Positions 20,668 to 33,093 of a stretch of 64,000 bases of DNA are shown in pieces (within the stretch, counting starts at the first letter, position 1; every line of letters starts with the position of its first letter). A program made the translations under genes and the position numbers. Origin of the DNA: Bretschneidera sinensis (taxonomy: Eukaryota; Streptophyta; Magnoliopsida; Brassicales; Akaniaceae). The stretch lies in assembly GCA_023935145.1 (NCBI GenBank), contig CM043705.1, positions 52,336,084-52,400,083 on the forward strand, in the 5' to 3' direction. The notes under the pieces are model-generated. The model was not told the DNA's origin. It was given only the letters and a program-made list of their open reading frames with translations, and did not search any database.

Positions 20668-21709
20668 AAATCATCAACCATAGCTCATCAAGAATTTCAT
20701 TTATCGCATTTATTATTAAATCGACTCATTATTCCAATAATATTATTTCTCATAAAATAATTCTCTACACATCCACTATTCTTATCATACCTATTAACCA
20801 ACTTTCATCTATCACCAAATCATAATTTAATGATTTATTCAAATACTATCACTCTATATTTCATATTTATCTTGATTACTTAAAGTAAATCTAACTCACC
20901 GCATAGCACTTAAAGCTACCTGTGGATCACCTCCTTGCCTTTCCTACTCCTCTCAGCAATTTTCTCCGGTCACTGATCGTCAATACCTGACATAATATTT
21001 ATATTAAAATTTCTAATTTATTCTTTATTTCCTTCATAATTCACACCTTTTGAAAATTCCCACTTTGAATTCCAAGAAATTTTATGTATGCTAAATTTCA
21101 AAAATATAACTCATGTTATTACCTTCTGTTTTTCTTAGAGCTTCTCGTGCCTCTCTATAAAATTCTCCCTTAAACCCCTTCAAAATTTTACTCTTTCAAC
21201 CTTTCTTTCGGTCCCCAAGTGTTTAAAGAAAGAGAGTAATTTGTATTGTAAAAAGAAGAAAACCAATCAGGATTTGATAAGTATATAAAAAAATAAAGAA
21301 ACAAAGTATATATATGCAAATTTTTGCCACCACACTGTTCACCCTTTTATAATGCTTAACATGCAGCCCTTTTCTTTCCTTTGGCAACACCTGGACTCCA
21401 AGTGTAGTCACGCTGTCCTTTTTTTTTTTACCTTCTTTTTTCTTTACCTTTTTTTTCTTCATCCTACCCACAGAACACGTCGAGTTCGTTTCTTTTTCTT
21501 TTTTTTCCAAAAGAATTATTTTATTCAATAAAAATTCTTTCATGTATATCTATTATTTTAATTCCATGTCATATTTATTAAATTACTTCTTTACCCTTAC
21601 TTTATGAATACAGGTATTATAATTCTACCTACCTTATAAAAATTTCGTCCCCGAAATTTTCTTACCTAACTCAAGAAACAAATGTGAATAATATTTCTTT
21701 ATAGTTGCT

Positions 21710-22025
21710 TCACGTTCTCACGTAACCTCTTCAACATCTTTATTCTGCCACAGAACTTGAACTATTGGAATTAATTTATTACACAAAGCGTGTTCTTTTC
21801 TGTCTAAATTTCTTATTGATACTTGTATAAAAGTCAAACCTTCCTGAATTTCTACAGCTTGGCTCGAAATATTATGAGATTCATTATGTAAACACTTTCT
21901 CAAAAGTGAAACATGAAATACATTGTGTAATTGCTTCAACTTTGGAGGCAAATTCAGGCTATACGCGACTAGCATAACTTTTTCAACAACCTCATAAGGT
22001 CCCACATAACTCGGACTCAACTTTC
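21710..22025 (-). pseudogene. Gypsy-2 integrase C-terminus / chromodomain-like tail
   Basis: A 100-codon open stretch with LSPSYVGPYEVVEKV, SLNLPPKLKQLHNVFHVSLLRKC and NLDRKEHALCNKLIPIVQVLWQN, the normal linker leading into the chromodomain-like VEE.TWE motif. It starts VEEVT and then stops. In intact chromoviruses this tail steers integration to heterochromatin (family knowledge). Confidence 0.8.
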
Positions 22026-22129
22026 ATTTCCTGTTTAAATCTTAATACACCTTTTCATTGAGATATTTTTAAATACACCAAACCACCTATTTGAAACTCA
22101 AGAGGTCTTCTTCTATTATCAGCGTAGCT

Positions 22130-22860
22130 ATTCGGTTTACTCTATGCTGCTTTAAGGTTTTCTCTAACCAGTTTGATTATCTTAGTTATAAACATAATAA
22201 TTTATGAACCAAATATATTTCTTTCTCCCACTTCTTCCCAACATACTGGAGTTCTGTGCCTTCTACCCATCTGTTGATGATGAAAAGCTATATTAAATTG
22301 TAACTGCATACCCATGGCTTTCTGAAAGCCTCTCCAAAACCAAGATATAACTCTAGCATTTCTATTTGACACTATGCTTAATATTATTCCATACAACCTC
22401 ACAATCTTAGCTATATACAGTTTAGCCAACTTTTTAGGATTCTAATTAGTTTTAATTGGAAGAAATTGAGATGACTTAGAAAGTCTATCTACTATCACTT
22501 ACATTGTATCGTGATTTATCTTGGTATGAAAAAATTCATAAACAAAATCCATACTCATATTTTTCTATGGTCATTCCAGCATAGGAAGATGCTGTAATAA
22601 GCCTACTGAATGTCTATTCTTATGCTTCACTTACAAAAAAACTAAACATCTAGAAATGTATTCAGCTACATCATCATGTGCCTATCTCAATCTCTTATTT
22701 CTCAACTTCGCATCATTAGGAACACAAATTATATGTTCCAAGACCAGAATGCCATCATTTCTAATTTTTGAACTCATATTACTTTCTACTAAGCATTTCC
22801 TGCTTAATATTTTCTCTCTCTTGATTTCTACCTTGCATCTCTAACAAGAATTCTACTATG
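22130..22860 (-). pseudogene. Gypsy-2 integrase remnant
   Basis: The core relic includes MSMDFVYEF (first catalytic Asp, about 22550), VIVDRLSKSSQFLPI, then KLYIAKIVRLYGIILSIVSN (the Asp of SDR is now Asn) and GFQKAMGMQLQFNIAFHHQQ. It then jumps to GRRHRTPVCWEE: the QTDGQ-to-GRRCRTP interval that carries the catalytic Glu is gone. It retains the part deleted in Gypsy-1 and Gypsy-3, so its deletion is independent. The upstream zinc-finger region is full of stops. Confidence 0.82.
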
Positions 22861-22869
22861 GATGATTAT

Positions 22870-23420
22870 ACAACCATGTTTGCTAACAATGATTCTCTAT
22901 CACTGATATTCAACTTTATTCTTATTTCTCTTAAATCTATCATCAATTTCACATCATGACTCTCATAGCAATTAATCTTCTTGTGTATTTTTGTACTCAA
23001 TACATCTGTTACCATATTCGCCTTTCCTCGATGATAGTGAATTACAATCATAGCCACTAATCAACTCCATCCACTGCCTCTTTCTCAAATTCAACTCTCT
23101 CTGGGTATGTAAGTATGTCAACTCTTATGATCAGTGAATATCTCACAAGTGGCTCCATACAGATGATGTTTCCAAATCTTTAAAGCAAAGAATATGGTAG
23201 CCAACTCTAACTCATGAGTAGGGTAATTCTCTCATTATTCCTCAATTGCTTAGAAGCATATGCCATTATCTTCTCATGTTACATCAACACACATCCCAAC
23301 TCTTAATGGGATGCATCACTATATACTACAAATCCTTCATCACCAGAAGGAAGCACCCATACTGGAGCTGTAGTCAATTTTTTCTTTAGTAATTGAAAAT
23401 TTTTCTAGCACTCCCAGACC
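22870..23420 (-). pseudogene. Gypsy-2 RNase H remnant
   Basis: On the minus strand: an APVWVLPSGDEGFVVYSDASH-like stretch (about 23300-23370), the [29 protein letters not shown] region (about 23130-23230), RQWMELI and the HYHRGKANMVTDVLSTK end (23057-22960). Stops interrupt it in several places. The landmarks are the same as in Gypsy-1. Confidence 0.78.
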
Positions 23421-23459
23421 ATACAAATCTCACCTCTTTCCTAGTCAGTCTAGTCAGTA

Positions 23460-24200
23460 GTACTACAATAATAAAAAAAATTATGGAAGAATCTTTATGA
23501 AGATTCTAATCTCAGTCAGATTAGTTGGTCTCTCCCAACTTAACATTGCCGCTACCTTTTATAGATCAACTGTTATGCCATTTTTAGATATTACATACCC
23601 CAAGAAAGTTATCTCATTCAGCCAAAATTCACATTTAGAAAATTATAGCATACAATCTTTCTTTCATCAAAATTTCCAACACAATTTCTAAATGTTTTAC
23701 ATGCTCTTCCTTAGTTTAAAATATACCAAGATGTTATCAATGAACACAACCACAAGATTATCAAGAAATGGTTTAAACATTTTATTCATGAAGTCCATGA
23801 ATTTTTCTGGGACATTAGTCAATCCAAATGACATCACAAGAAACTTATGACCGTAACGTGTTCTAAAAGCAGTCTTAGGCACGTCTCCCTTCTCTATCCT
23901 CAATTGATGATAACCTGATCTCAGGTCTATTTTTGCAAATATCCTTGCCCCAGACAATTTCTCAGATAAATTATCTATCATGGGTAAAGGATATTTGTTC
24001 TTAATGGTTATCTTATTCAATTATCTATAGTCTATACACAATCTCATCGTTTCATCTTTCCTTTTCACAAACACTACATGGGATTCTCATGGCGACACAC
24101 TAAATCGAATAAATTGTTTATCTAACAACTTTTGAACTTTCAACTCTCTTAACTCAATGGGTATCACTCTGTAGGGTGCTATTAGATATATGTGATGAAC
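23460..24200 (-). pseudogene. Gypsy-2 reverse transcriptase remnant
   Basis: The best-kept RT of family A. The open part 24020-23697 has [37 protein letters not shown] (first catalytic Asp kept), [21 protein letters not shown] and [13 protein letters not shown]. The second Asp of the FIDD box has become Asn, a lethal change. Upstream, a [21 protein letters not shown] lead-in with stops reaches to about 24180. Downstream, WLNEITFLGY and WERPTNLTE relics run to about 23500. Confidence 0.88.
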
Positions 24201-24440
24201 ATGGTATCATATCAATGGAGAATTTAATCTCCTTACTGGGAGACAACTAGACAACTCATCAAGAAATACATTAGAATAATCTTTCACCACTAAGATTTAT
24301 TCTAACTTCCTATTTTCATTTTTAGAATCCATTATATACGCCAAATACTCCTCACAACCCTTTTTCAACCATCTACTAGTAGTCAGAGCAAAATAAGATA
24401 GTTTGAGAGTATCTTATGTTCTTATTGAAAGTTAAACTCC

Positions 24441-24716
24441 TCATGTCCATATCTTGAACACTACATTCTTTCTAAAACAAACAACCATATTCAAAGAAAA
24501 CAAATCAACTTTAAACTCTCTATCACTGATACGAATCACACAACCCTTGTAAACATTTATGATTATCACACTATCTTTAGTGGGAATTTCAACAATAACA
24601 TTATGCATCAAAGTACTAATACATACTTCAATAGACTTCATATGAATACTGGATGCAAAAGAATGAGTTGCACCAAGGTCAACCAACATTGATATATCCA
24701 CTTTTTCTACATACAA
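24441..24716 (-). pseudogene. Gypsy-2 aspartic protease remnant
   Basis: A 91-codon open stretch with MLVDLGATHSFASSIHMKS (active-site Asp), then VIVEIPTKDSVIIINVYKG and DREFKVDLFSLNM. The knuckle CRKSGYINVG overlaps it in another frame a few bases upstream, so the normal gag-protease linker is missing here as in Gypsy-1 and Gypsy-3. Confidence 0.85.
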
Positions 24717-25947
24717 AGTACTTCAAATTAGGATAATTCTGGGACAAATATCTTATCTGAATACATCTATAATAAACTTTTGTCTCTCGATCATACATCA
24801 GATTACCACTTCCCCTTGGTGGCATACTTACTTCCTCTGCCATGACTCCTAATTCCCATAACTTGTCTCCCAAATCTAAGGGTCTCACCGATATTACTCT
24901 AAGCTACAGAAGCAATAGATTCTGCTTGCCTCTGAATATGTACTACAATTTCTTGTAACAAGGAACACCTCATCTGGGGAGGTCTCTCACCCTGTACACT
25001 CATACTATCATTACCTCTATAATCTTCATGTCTAAGCCTCTTTAACGACTCTTTCTCTTTCCCTTAAACTCCATCACATCTCTCTTAATCTGAAATGATA
25101 TATCCACCAACTTGACATAATGCGTATGCCTCATGTAAGATAGTTTTGATCAAATCTTTAAACATTTTTTATCTATGAACCTCTTACACTTCTTTTCCTT
25201 TAAGTCTACCATTTTCAGTACAAACCTCCACAAAGCCACAAATCTCCTATCATATTGAGTCATGGTGAACACATTTACCTTAAATAAATAAAATCTCTAT
25301 CTTGTTGGGCTCTTAAGGTATAAGGAAAGTATTTATTGAGGAAAACCTCTTTAAACATATTCTAAGTTAAGGGTCTATCAACATATGCACTTACTCTAGG
25401 AAGAGTATCCTCCCACCATTCCAAAGCTTCTCATTCTCACTCAAACGAAGCTAAGGATAACCCTCTACCTGTTAGTTACTGGTAAAATACCAAATAATCT
25501 CTCTACATGTTTCACCCAAAACTCAGGCTCAAAAGGATTCATAGATCCTTTAAACAATAAGGCATTCAACTTAATATATCTAACAAAACAATCTCTCTGC
25601 ATCTCGTGCATAAACTCACTTTTCCCCTTTTGAACATTTACCATTACTGGATTTACAACAACCTCAGGCACAGTTCTAGCCTATTCATCAAGTCTATGCT
25701 ATAGGCTATCAACTCTATCATCTGTTACATTCATTTTCTCTAGAGCATATGTGAGAGCTTATCTTAGCTCATCTCTTTCAACTTCAGATTCTCTCACACC
25801 TCTACTAATAACAATTATACTATCAACATGTTCCCTTCTAGGAACCACAGATTCAAACTCGACCCCGACTTGTCAAAATATTGGGGGTCTACCATGCCAT
25901 CTCAAATCAACAACTCTAACACTAACTCTAGCATGTCCACGTGTCAT
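24690..25947 (-). pseudogene. Gypsy-2 gag remnant
   Basis: The likely start is the ATG at 25947 (MTRGHAR..). Conserved pieces: PEVVVNPVMVNVQKGKSEF and LLFKGSMNPFEPEFW with VERLF (25671-25465), a DRPLT..MFKEVFLNKYFPYTLRAQ relic (about 25310-25380), and RETKVYYRCIQIRYLSQNY, a broken zinc knuckle (24770). Frameshifts and stops separate them. Confidence 0.8.
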
Positions 25948-26033
25948 CCTTAGACTTTATATTAAACTGTAGTTTATTTAAATCTTTCACTTCTTAAATT
26001 TTTTATGCAGTCTATAGAATCACAAAACCTAAT

Positions 26034-26045
26034 GCTCTGATACCA
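26034..26045 (-). other. Gypsy-2 primer binding site, initiator Met-tRNA type
   Basis: Plus strand GCTCTGATACCA, perfect complement type, four bases from the LTR border at 26050. Confidence 0.93.
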
Positions 26046-26049
26046 AAAT

Positions 26050-28209
26050 TGTAACAACCCATCCCGAGTTGGCCACCCCCAAGACAGTGTTGTCAGATTT
26101 TGAAAATCCCAGCACGACACATATAAGCAACAATAAAAATAATACCAACAAAAATTTTTACATCAATCCTCAACCCTCAACAAGGGAGATACATCATTCT
26201 AATATTGACTTAAACATTATATACAACGTAATATGCGTGAATATTTACAAATAAATTTTTGTTTTATTTTCTCATTAGTCTGAGGATGTGGACACGCACG
26301 TGGCTTACAGATAATGACTTCGTCTGAATCTCAACTCACCAAACTATTTGTCCTACCTGCTACCTGAAATCATTATATAATGAGGAGTGAGCTTCACAAG
26401 CTCAGTGAATTAAATTTACTAGAAGTATTCGATTTTATACTCCCAGTTACATCTTATAATTCAATTACTTCTAAAAAAATCTTTCTATATTCATTCATAT
26501 TTTTCCTCAAATAATTCAATAACAATATTCTGTAATCACTAATCAATTTCATAATTCCCCTATTACACAACCTCTTCTTAAGTTACTCATCATACATATT
26601 TCCATATTTCTTCCTTAGCATATTTGTCTCTCCTTGAGACTCATTCCTCTATCAATAGATTTAAAATCATAAATAAAACTTTAACATATCAAGCAATAAC
26701 AATCAATATTTAAAGCAAATGAAATTCGTGAAGTTAAATGTTATTATTATTGGGAATGTCTTCCCTCATGTCGACATGTTTTTATCTTAGACCGGCTACC
26801 TTCCCGGTTCTTTCATTCTCATTTAGATTGGCTGCTTTCCCGGTTCTTTTATTCTTATTTAGACCGGCTACCTTCCTAGTTCTTTTATTTTCATTTAGAC
26901 TGGATGTCCTCCCGATTCTTTTATTTCTAGCATATGCTGGCTGTCACGGTTTTCATTTAGACTGACTGCCGTGACGGTTCTTTATTTTTATTTAGACCGG
27001 CTGCCCTCTCGATTCTTTTATTTCACGCATATGCATATGAATAATAAAATAAAAACAAGCATGTATTCAGATATTTAAACTAGCTATCCTGATTATTCTC
27101 AAATTATTATTTGAAAAATTCCACTAAATTCCTCTCTTCATAAATCATATCAAATCATCAACCATAGCTCGTCAAGATCCACTAAATTTCCTCTCCTTAT
27201 AAATTATATCAAAATATCAACAATAGCTCATCAAGATTTTCATTTATTGCCTTTATTATTAAATCGATTCATTATTCCAATAATATTATTTCTCATAAAA
27301 TAATTCTCTACATATCCACTATTCCTATCATAACTATCAACCAACTTTCATCTATCACCAAATCATAATTTAATGATTTATTCAAATACTATCACTATAT
27401 ATTTCATATTTATCTTGATTACTTAAATAAATCTAACTCACCATTTAGCACTTAAAGCTACCTGTAGATAACCTCATTGCCTTTCCTGCTCCTCTCAGCA
27501 ATTTACCCCGGTTGCTGATCGTCAATACTTGACATAATATTTATATTAAAATTTCTAATTTATTCTTCAATTCCTTCGTAATTCACACCCTTTGAAAATT
27601 TTCACTTTGAATTCCGAGAAATTTTATGTATGATAAATTTCAAAAATAAAACTCATGTTATTACCTTATGTTTTTTTTAGAGCTTCCCGTGCCTCTCTAT
27701 AAAATTCTCCCGTAAACCCCTTCAAAATTTTACTCTTTCAACCTTTCTTTCAGTCCCCAAGTGTTTAAAGAAATAGAGTATTTTGTATTGTAAAAGGAAG
27801 AAAACCAATTAGGATTTGGTAAGTATATAAAAAAAATAAAGAAACAAAGTACATATATGCAAATTTTTGTCGCCCCACTGTGCACCCTTTTATGTTGCTT
27901 AACATGCAACCCTTTCCTTCCTTTGGCAACACCTGGACTCTAGGTGTTGTCATGTTGTCCCCTTTTTTTCGGTTTTTTTTTTTACTTTTTTTTCTTTACC
28001 TTTCTTTTTCTTCTTCCTACCCACAGAACACGTTCAGTTCTTTTCTTTTTTTTTCTTTTCTTTGTAACTACACCACCACACGTCCCTTTTTTTTTCTCCA
28101 AGAGAATTATTTTATTCAATAATAATTCTTTCACATATATATTATTTTAATTCCATGTCATATTATTAAATTACTTCTTTACCCTTACTTTACGAATATA
28201 AGTATTACA
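26050..28209 (-). repeat. Gypsy-2 5' LTR (2160 bp)
   Basis: Plus strand begins TGTAACAACCCATCCCGAG and ends AGTATTACA. It has six dyad modules at 26789-27030. A pyrimidine-rich block at about 27950-28105 corresponds to the A-rich block at about 29920-30030 in Gypsy-3. Confidence 0.94.
26789..27030 (-). repeat. Tandem dyad modules in Gypsy-2 5' LTR (six copies)
   Basis: Same 36-bp unit as at 14695-14930: AGACCGGCTACCTTCCCGGT followed by TCTTT(C/T)ATTCTCATTT. A variant interloper CATATGCTGGCTGTCACGG lies between units 4 and 5, as in the other LTR. Confidence 0.82.
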
Positions 28210-29806
28210 ATCATTCCCCAAACACCTAACATGTATTAGAGACACACCAAAATGAACCTAATTCCATGCATGCATGAGAAACACATATCTTTCTCTCTTT
28301 GTCCTCCCTCATCCCTATCTTTTTTCTATCCTCTCTCCATCCATTCCTCCATAGCACCTATGTAACATAATAGGAGCACAAACAAGTGCCAAATGTATAA
28401 AAAAAAGAACCCACTAGTAAATCAGTATCAAAACAAGCATGTATAACACAATGGAAGCACAAGCAAGTGCCAAAGACATCAAAAAATGAACTCAATAGAA
28501 AATTAGTACGAAAACAAGCATGTATGACACATAGAAACATAAACATAAATTGATAATGAACACCTTAAAATTAGTACACAACAAAAATCAAACAAAACAC
28601 ACACTAATTGACGCGACAAATATGAAGAAGAAGAGCAAAATCCATAGAATTACAGTCAAAGAATAACAAACTTTTTCAAAAAAGAAATAACATTAAGAAA
28701 TTAACAATGAAACCCTAACATCGGTACCCAACAAAAATAGAACAAAAAAACACACAAATTGATGAAAGAAACATGAAGAAGAGTGAAATCCATGCAATTA
28801 CAGTCAAAGAATAATAGAGTAACAAAAATCATGCAAAAAGAATGTGTTGTATGTTCCACTAATCCATCTAAATTCATGCAAAATGTTATACTACCTTCTA
28901 GTAAGATAACAGACTTACAAAGGAGGTCCAAAGTTTTTCATAATTCGGAAATTTAACTAGTAATGTTTTCTTTACCATCAAACTAGAGAACTAAAGCATT
29001 CCTTAGAATATGCTAGCTCGTCAAGCACATGTTGGACCTCATAGCATCCAAAAAACACAGTATAAAATTACATCTTTTCAACACATTGGAACTTAGAGAG
29101 TGGGCTTCTCCTAAACATCAATTTAATTCATGTTTGTCATTACAATCACAATAAAATAGAGTATAAATTTGCCAAATAGTTGTTGTTTTCTTTTGAATAG
29201 ATTTATCAAACTAAAAGACGAGGTAGTGAGAATCTATACAACAATAACGACTATAGATAAAGGAAAGACTTGTAATTTTAATCCATGATAGTAATATTAC
29301 AACTCCAAGGTAAATGCCTATCATTAAATCCTTCTAGATTATTCATCAAAATTACAATTCATAGTTTTCACTCACAAATTTTTTAATAAAGCCAGCTATG
29401 GGTTATGATCAAATAGAAAGATCATAGTAATAACATCCCACATATATCTCCTTAAACATCATAACACTCATTACCCATGAATCAATATAAAGCACCACTG
29501 TTTCTTGACATTGAGCATATTAAATAAGAAAAATAACCAGAACACCTTGAGTTAGAACACTTTTCCATCCCAATTTGTTCTAAATGGATCCAAAACATTT
29601 AAGAATAACGCAATTGCAGTCGAAGAATTGAACGATCGAAAAGTAAAAAACAACAACATACAAATTGACGAAAGAAACATGAAAAAGAAGAATAGTAAAA
29701 TCCATGCAATTACAACCAAAGAGTAACACAATTTGTAAAGCCAATTATATTCACAAATTAACAATGAACCCTAAATCAATAGGGAACAAAAATCAAAGAA
29801 AAAAAC
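28210..29806. repeat. Spacer of degenerate tandem repeats, no gene
   Basis: Two arrays. (a) 28361-28545: two units of about 80 bp and the start of a third, each with GGAAGCACAAGCAAGTGCC and ending AAAACAAGCATGTAT. (b) A unit of about 110-150 bp holding CACAAATTGACGAAAGAAAC and ATCCATGCAATTACAGTC at about 28556, 28707 and 29603, with a fourth copy starting near 29760 that is cut by Gypsy-3. The rest (28830-29600) is AT-rich without visible features. Confidence 0.65.
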
Positions 29807-30134
29807 TGTAATACCCGTATTTGTAAAGTAAGGGTAAAGAAGAAATTTAATAAATACGACATGCAATTAAAATAAATATATGTGAAAGATTTATTATTAT
29901 TTGAATAAAATAATTTTTAAAAAAATAGATGCATGGAGGCGTAACTACAAAGAAAATGGAAAACAATAAAAAAAACGTGAACAATAAAATAAAATAAAAA
30001 GTTTTCCAAAAAAAAAAACCCGAAAACGTGGCAGCTGATGTTGCCACCTGCTGCCAAATGAAACAAAGGGTGTTGCATGTTAAACATATAGCAAAAATCG
30101 TGGCAGGCATGCACAAACAAAGGCTTGGTTTGTG

Positions 30135-30215
<81 letters not shown>

Positions 30216-31964
30216 TTAAGTTACATTATTATTCTTTTCCAAATTTGTTTAGTTTTCTTTCAATCGCTCTATTTCTCTAAACACTTGGGGACCAAAAGAA
30301 AAGTTGAAAGACCAAAATTTTGAAGGAGTTTACTGCTGAATTTCTTAGAGAATCACGAGAAGCTATCAGAAAAATAGAGGGTAATAACATAGTGTTTATT
30401 TTTGAATTTTTAGCGTACATTAAATTTCCCATAATTCAAAGTAGGAATTTTCAAAGGGTGTGGTTTATAAAAAATTGAAAAAATAATTAGAAATTTAATA
30501 CAAATATTATGTCAGGTGTTGACGATTAACAACTGGGGGAATTTTTTGAGAGGAACGAGAAAGGCAAGGAGGTGATCCACGGGTAGCTTTAAGTGCTACG
30601 GGGTAAGTAATCTAAATAAAAATCAAATATCTAGTAATAATACTAAATAAATTATTAGCTTATGCTTTGGTGGTAGATAAAAATTAAATTGATAGGTATG
30701 ATATGAATTTTGGACATGTAGAAAATTATTAAGGGAGAAATAATATTTTTTGGAATAATAAGTTGATTTAATAATAAAAGCAATAAGTGAAATTCTTGAT
30801 GAACTATGGTTGATGTTTTGATACGAATTATGAGGAGATGAAATTTAGTGGATCTTAACAGGCTAAGATGGATGATTTGATGTGATATATGATGAGAGGA
30901 ATTTAGTGAAAATTTTTTATAATAATTTGAGGAAAGATATGATAGCTAAATTTAAATATTTTGAGTTCATGTTGTTTTTATATTATTGTTCATATGCATA
31001 TTTCATATCATTGTTCATATGCATATGCATTAAATAAGAAAACCAAAAGAACTAGAAATGGGTCGGTCTAATTGAAAAACCGTGACAGCTGGGATAAGCT
31101 GTAAAGAAAAGAACCGAGAAGGCAGCCGGTCTAAGATAATAAAAGCATGTCGACATGTGGGAAGACGTTCCCATAATAATAATTCTTGCATTGCATCTGT
31201 TTTACATATTGATTGCATTACTGAAATGTTGATGTGTGGGTTGTTATTGTGAATTTTATTTATAGATGAATGAGTATCATAGAGAGACAATTATGGTGAG
31301 AAAGAAACATAGAAGTATGATGCAATAAGAACCATCTAAATGGTAAATTTTATGATGTGAACCCATTACGAGGTAATTATGAGAAAATTGATGGTATTGA
31401 GGTAACCCAATATATAAGAAGAAGAGATTGATAGAGAATGAGACATATGATATGTGTAGTAATAGTATAATGCTATTATCAAGTTATGTGAAATGTGATT
31501 GATTTAATATTGAAATACTAGAATGCTATTATCAAGTTATGTGAAATGTAATTGATTTAATATTGAAATACCATTTATACAACTGAGTACTTCTAGTAAA
31601 TGTAATTCACTAAGTTTGTGAAGCTCACCCCTCATTGTATAATGATTTCATGTAGCAGGCATGACAAATAGTTTGGTGAGTTGAGGTTCAGACAAAATCT
31701 TTTTCTGTAAGCCATGTACGTGTCAATATCTTCAGACTAATGAGAAAATAAAATAAAAATTTATTTGTAAATATACATGCATTTTACGTTGTATATTAAC
31801 TTTAAGTTAATATCAGATTGATGTATCTCCCCTATTGAGGTTTGAGGATTAATGTAAAAATTTCTATTGAGATATTTTTTATTGTTGCTTATATGTGTCG
31901 TGCTGGATTTTCAAAATATGATGACACTGTTTCGAGGGTGGCCAACCCGGGATGGGTCATTACA
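29807..31964 (+). repeat. Gypsy-3 5' LTR (2158 bp)
   Basis: Begins TGTAATACCCGTATTTG and ends GGGTCATTACA. Longer than its partner mainly because of the (TA)n tract at 30136-30211. Confidence 0.95.
30136..30211. repeat. (TA)n microsatellite, about 75 bp, in Gypsy-3 5' LTR
   Basis: Uninterrupted alternating TA placed after GGCTTGGTTTGTG, where the LTR promoter TATA region is expected. The 3' LTR has only about 14 bp here (36529-36542). Confidence 0.93.
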
Positions 31965-31968
31965 ATTT

Positions 31969-31980
31969 TGGTATCAGAGC
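31969..31980 (+). other. Gypsy-3 primer binding site, initiator Met-tRNA type
   Basis: TGGTATCAGAGC, a perfect match, four bases after the LTR. Confidence 0.95.
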
Positions 31981-32062
31981 ATTAGGTTTTATGATTCTAT
32001 AGACTACATAAAAAGCAAGAAAATGGAAGATTAAAATAAATTATATTTTAAATAGTCTAAGG

Positions 32063-33090
32063 ATGACACGTGGACGTGCTAAAGCTAGAGTTAGAGTTGT
32101 TGATGTGAGAGGGCGTGGTAGGCCCTCAATATTTTTTTTGACAAGTTGAGGTTGTTAATCCAGTGACGATAGACGTTAAAAAGGGGGGAAAGTGAGTTTA
32201 TGCATGAGATACAAGGAGATTGTTAAGCTGAATGCCTTATTGTTTAAAGGATCTATGAATCCTTTTAAGCCTAATTTTTGGGAAAAATATGTAGAGAGAT
32301 TTATTTAGTATTATACTAACTACTGTCAGGCATAGGGTTGTCTTTGCTACGTTCAAGTTAGAGAGAGAGGCCCTAGAATCGTGGGAGGATATTATGCACA
32401 GGGTATATGCAGATATTGATAGACCCTTTAACCTAGAATAGGTTTAAGGAAGTTTTTCTTGATAGATACTTTCCTTATACCTTTAGAGCCCAAGAAGATA
32501 GATATTTTATTTATTTGGGGTAAATGTATTGATTATAACTCAGTATGATAAGAGATTTGTGGCTTTGTCGAAGGTTGTACCGGAAATGGTAGACCTAGAG
32601 GAGAAGAAGTGTAAAAGGTTCATAAATGAACTATGTTTTAAGATTTGATCAAAACTATCTTACATGAGGCATATGAATAATGTCAGAACTGTGGATATAT
32701 CAGTTCAGATTGAGAAGGATGCGATGGAAATCAAAGGTAGGAGGAATAGGCGAAAGAAGTCTAGATTTGAGAAAACCATAGATAGTACCAGTATGAATGT
32801 CCAGGGTGGGAGACCACCCAGATGAGGCATTCCTTATCATAGAGAACTTTAGTGCAGAGTCAGAGGCAAGTAGAATATGTTGCTTCTGTAGCTCAGAGTA
32901 ATATCGGTGGAACCCCTAGATTTGAGAGATAGGTTATGGAAACTGGGAGTCATGGCATATGAAGTAAGTATGCCACCAAGGGGAAGTGGTAATCTGAGGT
33001 AGGATTGAGAGACAGAAGTTTGTTATAGATGTATTCAAATAAGATATTTATCCCAGAATTGTCAAAATTTTAAGTACTTTGTGAGTAGAG
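32063..33090 (+). pseudogene. Gypsy-3 gag remnant
   Basis: Start ATG at 32063 (MTRGRAKARVRVVDVRGRG). Compared with Gypsy-1, about 100 bp of the N-terminal region is missing after 32150. Then the KGSMNPFKPNFWEKYVERFI region (about 32250), ATFKLERE (32340), the DRPF..LDRYFPYTFRAQ region and a broken zinc-knuckle stretch to about 33080 follow. Stops are frequent. The C-terminal junction to protease has the same linker loss as in Gypsy-1 and Gypsy-2. Confidence 0.8.
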
Positions 33091-33093
33091 AAT

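Larger units (their letters stand above)
13959..21621 (-). repeat. Gypsy-2 3' LTR, split by Copia-1
   Basis: Outer part 13959-15146 begins TCTAACGACCCC (family TGTAACGACCC; the terminal TG is mutated). Inner part 20673-21621 ends GGTATTATA (family GGTATTACA). The sequence resumes after the AAATC duplication without loss. It contains six dyad modules of about 36 bp at 14695-14930. Confidence 0.9.
13959..28209 (-). mobile_element. Gypsy-2: Ty3/gypsy retrotransposon (family A), interrupted by Copia-1
   Basis: Flanked by the 5-bp duplication ATCAT at 13954-13958 and 28210-28214. The left LTR (3' LTR of the minus-strand element) is split by Copia-1; the right LTR (5' LTR) is whole. The PBS complement is at 26034-26045. 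Internal region 21622-26049 carries gag, protease, RT, RNase H, integrase and tail relics. Without Copia-1 it would be about 8.7 kb. The RT box reads FIDN instead of FIDD, and integrase has a deletion different from that of Gypsy-1/3, so this copy descends from another branch of the family. All genes are broken. Confidence 0.94.

Noticed and set aside
28358..28546. Cys/Phe-rich minus-strand frame with internal repeat
   Set aside because: Explained by the 80-bp tandem repeat; no family likeness.
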